From: Sphingomonas sanxanigenens DSM 19645 = NX02
GTDB lineage: Bacteria > Pseudomonadota > Alphaproteobacteria > Sphingomonadales > Sphingomonadaceae
Direction: 5' to 3'
NCBI RefSeq assembly: GCF_000512205.2
Contig: NZ_CP006644.1
Span: forward strand, 6,141,898-6,205,897
DNA length: 64,000 nucleotides
Shown here: positions 23,285 to 33,211 of the stretch, piece after piece
Layout: each line of letters starts with the position of its first letter
Position numbering within the stretch: the stretch's first letter is position 1
Translations under genes and position numbers: made by a program
Notes under the pieces: model-generated
The model's database searches: none
Seen by the model: the letters and a program-made list of their open reading frames with translations, nothing else
What the model was told of the DNA's origin: nothing

Positions 23285-26200
23285 TGCTGCGCTCGCTCGT
23301 CGCCTTCTCGCTCTCCTACCGGCTCTTCGTGCTCGCGCTGACATTGGTCGTCGGCGGGCTCGGCGCCTGGGCCTATTCGACCCTGCCGGTCGATGCCTAT
23401 CCCAACATCGCGCAGACGCAGGTCAAGATCATCCTCAAGGCCCCCGGCATGACCCCCGAGGAGGTCGAGACGCGGGTGATCGCGCCGATCGAACTCGAGA
23501 TGCTCGGCCTGCCCAACCAGGCGATGCTGCGCTCCACCGCCAAATATGCGATCGCCGACATCACCATCGATTTCACCGACGGGACGGACATCTATTGGGC
23601 GCGCCAACAGGTCGGCGAACGCCTCGCCGGCGTCACCGGCGATCTGCCGGAGGGCGTTGAAGGCGGCATGGCGCCGATCTCCACGCCCTTGTCGGACCTG
23701 TTCATGTTCACCATCGACGGGCCGCTGTCGCTCACCGAAAAGCGCGAACTGCTCGACTGGACGATCCGCCCGGCGCTGCGCGCCGTCCCCGGCGTCGCGG
23801 ATGTCAACGCGCTCGGCGGCCATGTCCGCACCTTCGAGGTGCGGCCCGATCCCGTCGCGCTCGCCGCTGCGCGCCTGTCGATCGACGATCTCAGCCAGGC
23901 GATCGAGCGCGGCAACCGCAACGACGGCGCCGGCCGGCTGGCGGCGGGGGAGGAGGCGCTGATCGTCCGCGCTGTGGGCGCGGTGAGCGACGCCGACGAT
24001 ATCGCGCAGATGGCGATCGTCGCGCGCGACGGCCGCGTCGTGCGGGTGGGCGATGTCGCGGGCGTCGGCACCGGCTCGCTGACCCGCTATGGCGGCGTTA
24101 CCGCGCATGGCCGGGGGGAGGCGGTGCAGGGACTCGTCATCGCGCTGCGCGGCGCCGATGCGCGGCAGGTTGTCGATGGCGTCCGCGAACGGCTCGACGA
24201 GATCCGGAAGACCCTGCCCGAAGGCACCCGGCTGACGGTGTTCTACAACCGATCGGACCTGATCGAACGCGCGCTGCAAACCGTGCAGAAGGCACTGGTC
24301 GAGGCCACCGTGCTGGTGGTCGTGCTGCTGGTGCTGTTCCTGGGCGATTGGCGCGCGGCGGCGATCGTGGCCGCGACCCTGCCGATGGCGGCGCTCATCA
24401 CCTTTCTGCTGATGCGCGGCGTGGGGCTCACCGCCAATCTGATGAGCCTGGGCGGCCTTGCCATCGCGATCGGCATGCTGGTGGATGGCGCGGTCGTCGT
24501 TGTCGAGAATATCGTCGATCGGCTCGGCCACGCGAAGGAGGGCGGGCCGCCGCGGCTCAACATCATGTTCCGCGCCACCGCGGAGGTGATCGTGCCGGTC
24601 TCCGCCGGCCTCGTCATCATCGCGCTCGTCTTCCTGCCCCTGCTGTCGCTGGAGGGGCTGGAGGGCAAATTGTTCGCTCCGGTCGCGCTCACCATCATGT
24701 TCGCGCTCGCCGGCGCGCTGCTGCTCGCGCTCACGCTGGTGCCGGTTCTGTCCTCCTATGGGTTGAAGAGCGGCCAGCATGGCGAGCCGTGGATCATGCG
24801 CAAGCTCGCGCCGCGCTATGCGGCGCTGCTCGGCGGCGCCTTCGCGCGGCGCAGGCTGGTCTATGCGCTCGCCGGCGTCGGGCTGGTACTCGCCGGGCTC
24901 GCCTATGGCGCGGTCGGCAAGACCTTCATGCCGACGATGGACGAAGGGTCGGTGGTGATCCAGGTCACCAAGCTGCCCACCGTCGGCCTCGATCGCTCGC
25001 TGGCGATGGCCGGCCGCATCGAACGGCAATTGATGCGTCGCGTGCCCGAGGTGACCGGCGTCATCTCGCGCACCGGCACCGACGAGATCGGCCTCGATCC
25101 GATGGGGCTCAACGAAACCGACCTGTTCGTGACGTTGAAGCCGGCCGACGAATGGCGCGGCGACCGCGATTTCGTCGTCGAGGAGATGCGCAAGGCGATC
25201 GCCGGCATGCCCGGCATCGAGCCGACCTTCACCCAGCCGATCGAGATGCGCGTCGCCGAGATGCTCACCGGCGCGCGCGGCGATCTGGCGGTGAAGATTT
25301 TCGGGCCCGACCTCGCCACCCTGTCCGACCTCGCCGGCAAGGTGCAGCAGGTGCTGCAGACGACGCGCGGTGCCGCCGAGGTGACCACCGTCGCCAACGA
25401 CACGATCGACTATGTCCAGCTCGACATCGATCGCGCCGCCGCCGGCCGCGCCGGCATTCCGGTCGATACCTTCCAGGATACGTTGCGCGCGCAGCTCGAA
25501 GGGCTGCCCGCCGGCATCGTCGCCGAAGGGCAGAAGCGCGTGCCGGTGGTGATCCGCGGCAATGACGGCGTGCGCGAAGACGCCACCCGCTTCGCCGACC
25601 TGCAGGTGACGACCCCCACCGGCGAACTCGCCCGGGTCAGCGATCTCGCCCGCGTCGAGCACACCCAGGGGCCGATCCGCCTCGATCATGAAAGCGGCTC
25701 GCGCTACGCGCTGGTTCAGGCGTTCGTCTCGGGCCGCGACCTCGTCGGCTATGTCGACGAGGCGCGGGCGAAGGTCGCGGCGGAAATCCCGCTGCCCGCC
25801 GGCTACCGCCTCGTCTGGGGCGGCCAGTTCGAGAACCAGCAGCGCGCATCGGCGCGGCTGATGCTGGTGATCCCGGTGGCGCTGCTGCTGATCCTGATGG
25901 TGCTCTATGGCACGTTGCGGTCGCTGCGCGGATCGCTGCTGATCCTTGCCAACATCCCCTTCGCGGCGGTGGGCGGCATCATCGCCTTGTGGTTCACCGG
26001 CGACTATCTCTCGGTGCCCGCCGCGGTCGGATTCATCGCACTGCTCGGCATCGCGGTGCTCAACGGCCTTGTCCTCGTCGCCTATTTCCGCCAGCTGCGC
26101 GAGGAAGGGCGGCCGATGGCAGAGGTGGTGCGGGTGGGCGCCGAACGCCGGCTGCGGCCGGTGATGATGACGGCGAGCATCACCGCATTCGGGCTCGTGC

Positions 26201-26355
26201 CCTTGCTGTTCGCCACCGGCCCCGGCTCCGAAATCCAGCGGCCGCTGGCGATCGTGGTGATCGGCGGGCTCGTCACCTCGACCCTGCTGACGCTGGTGCT
26301 GCTGCCGATCCTCTACGAACGCTTCGGCGAAAGCCGCGCGGAGGCGGGGGCATGA
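23284..26355 (+). CDS. heavy-metal RND efflux pump (CusA/CzcA-like)
   Basis: A 1023-aa pump with twelve expected membrane segments and two large periplasmic loops, opening YRLFVLALTLVVGGLGAWAY. The segment-4 motif reads GGLAIAIGMLVDGAVVVVEN: D401 and E408 are present but the first Asp of the CzcA D-x-x-x-x-D motif is absent, which is the CusA pattern. HME-RND pumps use proton import to expel Cu(I)/Ag(I) or Zn/Co/Cd. The motif leans to monovalent ions, but metal specificity cannot be settled. It starts one base into the adaptor stop codon and overlaps the next gene by four bases. Confidence 0.9.
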   Translation: MLRSLVAFSLSYRLFVLALTLVVGGLGAWAYSTLPVDAYPNIAQTQVKIILKAPGMTPEEVETRVIAPIELEMLGLPNQAMLRSTAKYAIADITIDFTDGTDIYWARQQVGERLAGVTGDLPEGVEGGMAPISTPLSDLFMFTIDGPLSLTEKRELLDWTIRPALRAVPGVADVNALGGHVRTFEVRPDPVALAAARLSIDDLSQAIERGNRNDGAGRLAAGEEALIVRAVGAVSDADDIAQMAIVARDGRVVRVGDVAGVGTGSLTRYGGVTAHGRGEAVQGLVIALRGADARQVVDGVRERLDEIRKTLPEGTRLTVFYNRSDLIERALQTVQKALVEATVLVVVLLVLFLGDWRAAAIVAATLPMAALITFLLMRGVGLTANLMSLGGLAIAIGMLVDGAVVVVENIVDRLGHAKEGGPPRLNIMFRATAEVIVPVSAGLVIIALVFLPLLSLEGLEGKLFAPVALTIMFALAGALLLALTLVPVLSSYGLKSGQHGEPWIMRKLAPRYAALLGGAFARRRLVYALAGVGLVLAGLAYGAVGKTFMPTMDEGSVVIQVTKLPTVGLDRSLAMAGRIERQLMRRVPEVTGVISRTGTDEIGLDPMGLNETDLFVTLKPADEWRGDRDFVVEEMRKAIAGMPGIEPTFTQPIEMRVAEMLTGARGDLAVKIFGPDLATLSDLAGKVQQVLQTTRGAAEVTTVANDTIDYVQLDIDRAAAGRAGIPVDTFQDTLRAQLEGLPAGIVAEGQKRVPVVIRGNDGVREDATRFADLQVTTPTGELARVSDLARVEHTQGPIRLDHESGSRYALVQAFVSGRDLVGYVDEARAKVAAEIPLPAGYRLVWGGQFENQQRASARLMLVIPVALLLILMVLYGTLRSLRGSLLILANIPFAAVGGIIALWFTGDYLSVPAAVGFIALLGIAVLNGLVLVAYFRQLREEGRPMAEVVRVGAERRLRPVMMTASITAFGLVPLLFATGPGSEIQRPLAIVVIGGLVTSTLLTLVLLPILYERFGESRAEAGA

Positions 26356-26651
26356 ACCGGGTGGTGCTGCGGCTGAGCTGTGCGGCAGGCGACGCCGATA
26401 CGATCGCGGAGGTGCTGCGCGATCATCTCCGCGCGCCGGTGCATCTGCGCCGCGAGGAGGTGCTGGGGCGCGATTTCGACGATGCCGCCACCGGCGAGCG
26501 CGTCGCCGGCAGCCTCGCACGCGCCGCGATCGAGGTGGAACTGGCGGACGGGCAGGTGGCATCGGCGGTCGAGGCCGCCCGCACCGCGCGGCGGCGCCTG
26601 CCGTTCCGCTGGCGGACGACCGCGGTGCTGGACGGAGGACGGGTGGAATGA
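26352..26651 (+). CDS. DUF3240-like small protein of the efflux operon
   Basis: A 99-aa protein (NRVVLRLSCAAGDADTIAEV to TRRRLPFRWRTTAVLD) with an alternating alpha/beta pattern that resembles P-II-like DUF3240 proteins, which occur next to Czc-type pumps. It overlaps the pump by four bases and the TolC gene by four bases, so translation is tightly coupled. Its role is unknown; a regulatory or metal-binding role in the efflux system is an inference from position. Confidence 0.7.
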   Translation: MNRVVLRLSCAAGDADTIAEVLRDHLRAPVHLRREEVLGRDFDDAATGERVAGSLARAAIEVELADGQVASAVEAARTARRRLPFRWRTTAVLDGGRVE

Positions 26652-27874
26652 AGTTGGCCTTGCTTCTGCTGGCGGGCATCGCCGCCCCCGCGCTCGCCCA
26701 GTCGGACGGCACGAGCGATCTGCCGCCGTCCGAACTGGTCATCCGTGCGCTCGACGGCGCGCCAGGGGTCGAGGCCGCGGTCGCCCGCGTCGGCGCCGCG
26801 CGCGCAGGGGAGGATGCGCTGCGCCGCGGCCCGCATGAGATCACCGCGCAAGGCACGCTCTCGCGCCGCTCGGTCGACCATGACCGCGACTATGTCGAAT
26901 ATGACACCACCGTCAGCCGCGCCTTTCGCCTGCCCGGCAAGGCCGCGCTCGATCGGCGCGCCGGCGCGCTCGGCGTCGACATCGCCCAGAACCGCATGGA
27001 GGACGCGCGCCACCAGGCAGCGCTGGCATTGGCGACGTTGTGGTACGACTGGCTCGGCGCCGGCGAGCAGCACCGCAACGCGCTGGCGCTGGTCGAGACG
27101 CAGCGCGCGCTGGTCAGGGCGACCGGCCGGCGGGTGGACCTGCGCGACGCCGCGCAGCTCGATCTCGAACAGGCCAACGCCGCGCTCGCGCTCGCCGAGG
27201 CGCAGGCGGGCGACGCCGCGGCGGAGCGCGACCGCGCGCGCACCCTGCTTGCAGCGCGCTTCCCGGAACTGAGCCTGCCGGTCGAAGCGCCGCGATTGCT
27301 CGCCCCCGCTGTCCCCGCCGAGGGGTTCGACCGGCTGCAGGCGCTGATCGTCGAGCGCAGCCATGAGATCGGCGCCGCGGTGGGCACCGCCGACCGTCAG
27401 GCCATCCTCGCCCGCCGCGCCCGCGCCGACCGTATCGCCGACCCGTCGCTCGGCTTCCGCCTGTTCAGCGAACGCAGCGGTGAGGAACAGGGCGCCGGCC
27501 TTTACGCCTCGCTCCCGCTTGGCGGCGGCCACCGCCGCGCCCTCGCCAGCCAGGCCGAGGCGGAGGCCCGCGCCGCTTATGCCGAACGCATCGGCGTGGA
27601 ACGCGACATCGCCGGCAACGCCGCCGCCGACGTCGCCGAAACCCGCGCCCGCCTCGCCGCCTGGCGCGCCAGCGCGCAGGCGGTCCAGAGCGCCGAGGCC
27701 AGTGCCGCGCTGTCCGGCCGCGGCCAGCAACTCGGCGCGATCGACCTGACCGACCGGCTCTATGCGGAGCGGCAGGCGAACGAATCCCGCGCCCAGGAAA
27801 TCACCGCACGGGTCGCTGCGGCACGGCTGCTCGCGAAACTGAGGATCGACGCGCACACGCTGTGGATCGAGTGA
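26648..27874 (+). CDS. TolC-family outer-membrane efflux protein
   Basis: A 408-aa protein with a signal peptide (MKLALLLLAGIAAPALA-QSD) and two long helical repeats full of Ala, Arg, Glu and Leu typical of TolC/CzcC channels (ARHQAALALATLWYDWLGAG, AQLDLEQANAALALAEAQAG). It should form the trimeric outer-membrane duct for the pump. It is the last gene of the operon. The helices lack the cysteine that would make it a CusC-type lipoprotein. Confidence 0.85.
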   Translation: MKLALLLLAGIAAPALAQSDGTSDLPPSELVIRALDGAPGVEAAVARVGAARAGEDALRRGPHEITAQGTLSRRSVDHDRDYVEYDTTVSRAFRLPGKAALDRRAGALGVDIAQNRMEDARHQAALALATLWYDWLGAGEQHRNALALVETQRALVRATGRRVDLRDAAQLDLEQANAALALAEAQAGDAAAERDRARTLLAARFPELSLPVEAPRLLAPAVPAEGFDRLQALIVERSHEIGAAVGTADRQAILARRARADRIADPSLGFRLFSERSGEEQGAGLYASLPLGGGHRRALASQAEAEARAAYAERIGVERDIAGNAAADVAETRARLAAWRASAQAVQSAEASAALSGRGQQLGAIDLTDRLYAERQANESRAQEITARVAAARLLAKLRIDAHTLWIE

Positions 27875-27978
27875 TAGGATAGCCCCTCTCCCGGCTTGGG
27901 AGACGGCAGGAAAGAGAGGCAGGTCGACGCTCATTCCCACCGCTGGCGTGACCTCGTCGCAAGCGGCATAAAGCGCCA

Positions 27979-28941
27979 GTGACCGCCGCGATCCCCACCC
28001 GCACCATCCAGCTTCAGCCCTGGCTGAAGACCGGCGACGTGGAAGCCTGCTTCCCGACTGACGGGGGCGGTGCCCTGATCCTGAAGGATCGCGGCCGCAT
28101 TCTGCTCGACGAAACGCTTGCCGTCATAACCCTGCATGACCGGCCCGACATCGACTGGGGCTGGACCCACGCGCAACGTTTGCCGGGCGGAGGCTATGCG
28201 CTCGCCTCATCGCGGTCCGTGGTAGGCAAGAAGAACCTCCAACTCTTCGACGATCGCGGCAACCTCGTGACGCGCTTCCCGGCGGGCGACGCGATCGAGC
28301 ATATGGCAGTCGATGACCAAGGGCGCATCTGGGTCGGTTATTTCGACGAAGGCATCTTCGGCCATGACCCACTCTCTTACGCAGGGCTCTCTCGCTTTAG
28401 CGAGACCGGGCGGCTCGATTATCAATGGGATTACAGCACCCACGGACCGATCCTGGATTGCTATGCGCTGACCCTCGATGGCGCCGGCCGAGCGTGGCTA
28501 TGTCCCTATACCGAGTTCTTCGTAGCCGCGATCACCGACGATGATGTGCGCATCGTAATGTCCGAAGCGCCAGTGTCGCTCGCCCAGGGGCTGCTGGTTA
28601 GCGCCACGCATCTCGGGTTCGTGGGCGGGATGGACTTGCCGCGCGATGGCGGCACGGTGATCGGTTGGAGCATCGATGGAACGGCCACCCATCTGCCGCC
28701 GACGCCGGAAGATTTGTCCGAAACGACAAAGGAAAGCGTCGTCACGATCGTGGATCTTCAAACCGGCGCGCAGACACAGGTGCAATTGCTGGACGAGTAT
28801 GCTGCGCCGCTGGCGTTTCACAATCGTGTCAATTGCCGGGCAGGTACAGCAGCCTGCTGGACGAAGGACGCCATATATCGGTTCAAGCTGGAAAACCTCG
28901 TGTCCGCCGCTGCCGTAGCTCCCTCTTCCCCGAGAGGCTAA
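27979..28941 (+). CDS. beta-propeller-like hypothetical protein
   Basis: A 320-aa cytoplasmic protein starting at GTG. It has several short beta-strand units of the type QRLPGGGYALASSRS, DDQGRIWVGYFDEG and TLDGAGRAWLCPY that suggest a propeller. The C-terminus has CRAGTAACWTKDAIYRF. It carries no signal peptide and no catalytic motif I recognise. It follows the efflux operon by 100 bp and is convergent with the autotransporter gene. Confidence 0.55.
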   Translation: MTAAIPTRTIQLQPWLKTGDVEACFPTDGGGALILKDRGRILLDETLAVITLHDRPDIDWGWTHAQRLPGGGYALASSRSVVGKKNLQLFDDRGNLVTRFPAGDAIEHMAVDDQGRIWVGYFDEGIFGHDPLSYAGLSRFSETGRLDYQWDYSTHGPILDCYALTLDGAGRAWLCPYTEFFVAAITDDDVRIVMSEAPVSLAQGLLVSATHLGFVGGMDLPRDGGTVIGWSIDGTATHLPPTPEDLSETTKESVVTIVDLQTGAQTQVQLLDEYAAPLAFHNRVNCRAGTAACWTKDAIYRFKLENLVSAAAVAPSSPRG

Positions 28942-28947
28942 GCAGGT

Positions 28948-31900
28948 TCAAAACGCCGACTTCAGCACCGCCCGCACCCCGACGCCGACGCTGCCCTGCC
29001 GCTCCTCCGCGCTCGCCTCGCCGCTGATGCCGAAGCGCGAATCGCCGCCGCTTAGCCGCAGCCGCGCCAGCCAGCCGTCGGCGCGCTGCTCGGGGTCGAG
29101 GGTGAAGCTGGCGCCCGAGGAGAAGCTCGCGACGGTGCTGTCGATCGCGCCGCCGAGGATGGTGCGCAGCCCGCCTTCCGCCTCGATCCGGAAATAGCCG
29201 CCGTCCGCATCCGGCTTCTTCAGGTCATAGCCGATCGCGAGGCTGGTCGTCGCCGCAAGCTCGTCGCTCTTGCGCGCGGCCACGCTGAGGTCGAACGCGG
29301 TGCCGCCGCCGGTTTCGGTGCGCGCATCCTCGCTCAGCCGGTAATAGTCGATCGCGCCGATCGGGCGCAGGCTGAGGCGGCCTGCCTGCAAGGTATAGGA
29401 GGCGCCGGCCGCGCCGGACAGCAAGGTGCCGCTCCAATTGGCCTTGGCGGTGCGCTCCACCGCGCTGCCGTCGATATCGTCGTTGAAGAAGCGGCGGCCG
29501 TCGAAGCTGATCCACCCTGCCGATGCGCGCGCATAGGTGGAGAGGCCACCGCGCCGCAGGCGCCAGAACAGGCTGGTCTCGAACTGGTTCGCCAGCACTT
29601 CGTTGGAGGTGCCGCCGTCGCTGTTGCGGCCGATCAGATAGGCGAGCGTGCCGCCGACGGTGCCGATGCCGGTGTCGATCTCCGCACCGCCGACCATGCC
29701 CCAGCCGAGAATGTCATAGGCTGCGGTCTGCCCGGCGTCCTTGGATCCGCTCCAGCCGACCTGCTGGAAGAGCAGGCGGAAGCCGCGATCGTCCTTAGGG
29801 CCGCCCTGATCCTCCAGAAAGCGCATCGCCGCGCGTGAGCCCGCCGTCACCGTCTCGAAGGTGCCGCCGGCATGATCGGGCAGCATCTGGCGGAACACAG
29901 ATCGCACCCCGGCCTGGTCGGTCTTGTCGAGCAGCACCGATGCCATGTCCGCGTCGCTGTCGACCACCGACAGGATCGCGTCATAGGCGGCGCCTTCCCA
30001 GCGGTTGAGGCCCAGGGCCGATGCGGCCTTGCGCGCGATCGTCAATGTCAGGCTGCCGGCGTCGGCGGTGAGGCTGCTGTCGAACAGATAGGGCAAGGTC
30101 GCGGTCGGCGTGCCGGTCAGCGCGGCGGCGGTGACGACGGTGAAGCTGCCCTCCGACCCCAGCACGCTCGACAGGCTGACGTCGAGCGTCGATCCGGTCG
30201 CGAAGCTCGCCGCGCCCGCCACCGCATAGCCGGTGCTGCTGCCATCGCTGCCGATCGTCACGCCGATGGTGCCGCCGCTGCCGACGGTCAGCGCGGAGAG
30301 GGCGAGCGTGCCGGTGTTCGTCGGCAGGAAGCTGCCGCCATCGACATTCAGCGTCAGCCCGGCGCTGTTGGTGACCGCGCCCGCGAAGCTGGCGCTGCCC
30401 GACAGCGTCATCGCATCGGCGCCGCCGCCGAAATCCACGTCGCCCGCGAAAGTGGCGCTGTCCGCCAACGTCAGCCGGTCATTGCCCGCGCCGAAGCCGA
30501 TGGTGCCGCTGGTCTTGCTGGTCCCGCTCAGCGCCGCGACATTGTCGCCCGCGCCGAAGCCGATGTCGCCGCTTACCGTGCCGGCGGAGACGGTGAGAAC
30601 GTCGCTGCCGCTGCCGAAACGGATGTCGCCGACGATCCCCGGGGCAGCCGAATCCTCGACGTCCGATTGGAACTGGGCAAGCGTGACGCCGCTGGCGTTG
30701 GCGCTCACGTCGATCGCGATCGAGTTGCCGGCGCTGCCCGAACTGGCGGTGATGGTGCCGCTGTTGCTGATCGTCGTCAGCGTGCCCGACAGGTCCTGGA
30801 TCGCATAGGCGGTGCCATCCGTATAGGTGGTCGCGCCGATCGCACCGCTGTTGACCAGAGACGGCAGGCTGCCTCCCGCGGTGATCAGCAGCGCGCGCGA
30901 CAGTTCGCCGTCCTCATAGCCGCCGGCCGCGGCGATCGTGCCGCTGTTGGTCAGCAGCGGCACGGTGGCGCCGTCGGCGATGGCGAGGCCGGTCGCGTCG
31001 CTCAGCGAATAGGCTGCGACCGAGCCGCCGACGCGGATGCCGCCCGCGATCGAGACGGTGCCGCCCTCGCCGCCGATCCTCACGCCGGTGCCGTCGATGC
31101 CCTCGTAGATGCCATAGCCGATGACGCTACCGTCGATCGCAAGCCCGGCACCGGCGGCATCGCCGGCGATCGCACCGATGCTGATCGCCTGCGTCGATCC
31201 CACCAGCATAGCGGGCTGGCCGCCATAGGCGGTGACGGCCGCAGTGCCCTCCTCGCTGTCGGTGACGCCGTCGCCATCCTCGTCATCCTCATCCTCGTCA
31301 TCATCGCCTGGGGGCGCCGCGAGCAGGATGCCCCCGCCGACATTGCCCTGCACCCACACCGCGGGGCCGCCCTGCAGCAGGTCGTCCGCCTCGAGCACCG
31401 AGGTGTCGGCGGGCGAACTCGTATAGCGATAGCCGGTGGCGTAGACCGATCCCTGGATCACGAGCGCGCCACCGATGTCGCCCTCGGCGGCATAGCCGAT
31501 GCTGCCCTCGCCGGTGACCGAGATCGCGCCTTCCAGCGTCACCGACCCGGTAACGTCGCCGGTGCGCACGCCATAGCCGTGGTCGCCGACGACGCTGATC
31601 GTGCCGCTGCTGGTCAGCGATCCGTCGAGCGTGCCGCCGAGATGGATGCCCGCCGAGTCGTCGCCCTGCACGGTGATCGTGCCGCTGTTGTCGATCGTTC
31701 CGGTGAACGCACCCGATGTGCGGATGCCATAGCGGCTGATGCCCTCGGCGAAGGGGCCGTCGAGATCGTCGTCATCATCCGAATCCTCGGCCTCATAGCT
31801 CTCGTCGAGCGTGATCGTGCCGCTGCTGGTGATGGTGCCGCTGATCCCGTCATCGGCGAGGATACCGGTGGCGCCGTCCGCGTCGGTGATGGTGATGTCT

Positions 31901-32109
31901 CCCGCGCTGGAGACGCTGTTGTCGCTGTCCACCGTTACCGCGATGCCGCTGTCCAGTTCGATCGCGCCATCCTCGCCGATGGTGACGTCGCCCGCGGTGG
32001 AGGTGAGGACCGGCGTCGTCCGGGTGGTGCTGATCGTCGTCTGGGCGAAGGCCATGCCGGGCAGCGTGGTGAGGGGCAGCAGGCAGGTGCCCGCCAGCAG
32101 CTTGCGCAT
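28948..32109 (-). CDS. large autotransporter with acidic inserts
   Basis: A 1053-aa type V autotransporter. The signal peptide ends near residue 22 (PGMAFA-QTT). The passenger (about 23-700) is made of short repeats of the kind SGTITSSGTITLDESY, SGTITVQGDDSAGIHLG and TSGTIGFGAGNDRLTL, expected to form a beta-solenoid. The last 280 residues form the translocator barrel and end in ...LKSAF with the required terminal Phe. Two acidic inserts stand out: SDDDDDLD near residue 110 and DDDEDEDDEDGDGVTDSEEG at 269-288, the latter like a thrombospondin type 3 Ca2+ site. It probably acts at the cell surface in adhesion or aggregation. Confidence 0.85.
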   Translation of the reverse strand: MRKLLAGTCLLPLTTLPGMAFAQTTISTTRTTPVLTSTAGDVTIGEDGAIELDSGIAVTVDSDNSVSSAGDITITDADGATGILADDGISGTITSSGTITLDESYEAEDSDDDDDLDGPFAEGISRYGIRTSGAFTGTIDNSGTITVQGDDSAGIHLGGTLDGSLTSSGTISVVGDHGYGVRTGDVTGSVTLEGAISVTGEGSIGYAAEGDIGGALVIQGSVYATGYRYTSSPADTSVLEADDLLQGGPAVWVQGNVGGGILLAAPPGDDDEDEDDEDGDGVTDSEEGTAAVTAYGGQPAMLVGSTQAISIGAIAGDAAGAGLAIDGSVIGYGIYEGIDGTGVRIGGEGGTVSIAGGIRVGGSVAAYSLSDATGLAIADGATVPLLTNSGTIAAAGGYEDGELSRALLITAGGSLPSLVNSGAIGATTYTDGTAYAIQDLSGTLTTISNSGTITASSGSAGNSIAIDVSANASGVTLAQFQSDVEDSAAPGIVGDIRFGSGSDVLTVSAGTVSGDIGFGAGDNVAALSGTSKTSGTIGFGAGNDRLTLADSATFAGDVDFGGGADAMTLSGSASFAGAVTNSAGLTLNVDGGSFLPTNTGTLALSALTVGSGGTIGVTIGSDGSSTGYAVAGAASFATGSTLDVSLSSVLGSEGSFTVVTAAALTGTPTATLPYLFDSSLTADAGSLTLTIARKAASALGLNRWEGAAYDAILSVVDSDADMASVLLDKTDQAGVRSVFRQMLPDHAGGTFETVTAGSRAAMRFLEDQGGPKDDRGFRLLFQQVGWSGSKDAGQTAAYDILGWGMVGGAEIDTGIGTVGGTLAYLIGRNSDGGTSNEVLANQFETSLFWRLRRGGLSTYARASAGWISFDGRRFFNDDIDGSAVERTAKANWSGTLLSGAAGASYTLQAGRLSLRPIGAIDYYRLSEDARTETGGGTAFDLSVAARKSDELAATTSLAIGYDLKKPDADGGYFRIEAEGGLRTILGGAIDSTVASFSSGASFTLDPEQRADGWLARLRLSGGDSRFGISGEASAEERQGSVGVGVRAVLKSAF

Positions 32110-32301
32110 TGAAACTCCCTGGATCGCGTGCGGTGGACGCGCACCCGCGGGGCCGCTCCAACCGGATCTCGGAGCGGGGGGTCAACGGATGCGCGCCCAG
32201 GCCCCAAGGGCGCCCGGGAGGTGTCTGCGGTGTGTCCGCGGATTGCGGGATGTTTCGGGTGGCAGAATAGCCTCTCCCCTCGGGGGAGCGGCCAAGGGCG
32301 C

Positions 32302-33150
32302 TCAGATATCCTGAACCAGACGCCCGTAAAGCTCCGGCCGCCGATCGCGGAAGAAGCCGAACGCCGCGCGATGCTTTTTCGCGAGGTCGATATCCACCTC
32401 GGCCACCAGCACGCCGGTCTCGTCGCGCTTGTAGTCGGCGACGAAATCCCCGCGCTGGTCGGTGATGAAGCTGTGGCCGTAGAAGGTCTGGCCGCATTCG
32501 GTGCCGACGCGGTTGGATGCGACCACCGGCACGACGTTGGACACGCTGTGGCCGATCATCGCGCGCTGCCACAGCCGGCTGGTGTCGAGGTCCGGATCAT
32601 GCGGCTCGTTGCCGATCGCGGTGGGGTAGAACAGGATCTCGGCGCCCATCAGCATCATCGCGCGCGCGGTCTCGGGATACCATTGATCCCAGCAGATGCC
32701 GACGCCGATCGTGCCGTAGCGCGTCTTCCACACCTTGAAGCCGGTGTTGCCGGGGCGGAAGTAGAATTTCTCCTCATAGCCGGGGCCATCGGGGATGTGG
32801 CTCTTGCGATAGACGCCCATCACCTCGCCGGCATCGTCGATCATCGCCAGGCTGTTATAATGATGCGGTCCATCCGCCTCGAAGAAGCTGGTCGGGATAT
32901 AGACCTGCAATTCCTTCGCCAGCGCCTGCATCGCCAGCACCGCCTTGTGCTCGCCCACCGGCCTGGCGTTGGCGAACAGGCTCTCGTCCTCGACGCGGCA
33001 GAAATAGGGGCCTTCGAACAGCTCGGGCGGCAGGATGATCTTCGCACCTTGCGCCGCCGCCTCCCGCACCAGCGCGCTCACCGCCGCGATGTTCGCGTCG
33101 ATATCGTCACCGAATGCAAGCTGCAGCGCAGCCACCTTCACCTTCGTCAT
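32302..33150 (-). CDS. aguB: N-carbamoylputrescine amidase
   Basis: A 282-aa CN-hydrolase. The catalytic triad of the nitrilase superfamily is seen as E43 (ILPPELFEG), Lys in YRKSHIPDGPG and Cys153-region GIGVGICWDQWYPE. The first line (VKVAALQLAFGDDIDANIA) and C-terminus (AAFGFFRDRRPELYG) are typical of AguB. It converts N-carbamoylputrescine to putrescine, CO2 and ammonia. It follows aguA by 61 bp on the same strand. Confidence 0.95.
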   Translation of the reverse strand: MTKVKVAALQLAFGDDIDANIAAVSALVREAAAQGAKIILPPELFEGPYFCRVEDESLFANARPVGEHKAVLAMQALAKELQVYIPTSFFEADGPHHYNSLAMIDDAGEVMGVYRKSHIPDGPGYEEKFYFRPGNTGFKVWKTRYGTIGVGICWDQWYPETARAMMLMGAEILFYPTAIGNEPHDPDLDTSRLWQRAMIGHSVSNVVPVVASNRVGTECGQTFYGHSFITDQRGDFVADYKRDETGVLVAEVDIDLAKKHRAAFGFFRDRRPELYGRLVQDI

Positions 33151-33211
33151 GCCTGTCCCTCAACAATGAAGCCGCCGCCCGCGCACGCGGGACGGGCGCG
33201 TCACCCTGCCC

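Noticed and set aside
22855..26856. A 1333-codon open frame antisense to the RND pump
   Set aside because: It is full of Arg/His/Asp/Gln with no domain, which is what a high-GC gene shows in the antisense frame. The plus-strand pump is clearly the gene.
29872..32112. A 746-codon plus-strand frame opposite the autotransporter
   Set aside because: Composition is Arg/Ala/Asp/Gly-rich noise; the minus strand has signal peptide, solenoid repeats and a beta-barrel ending in Phe.
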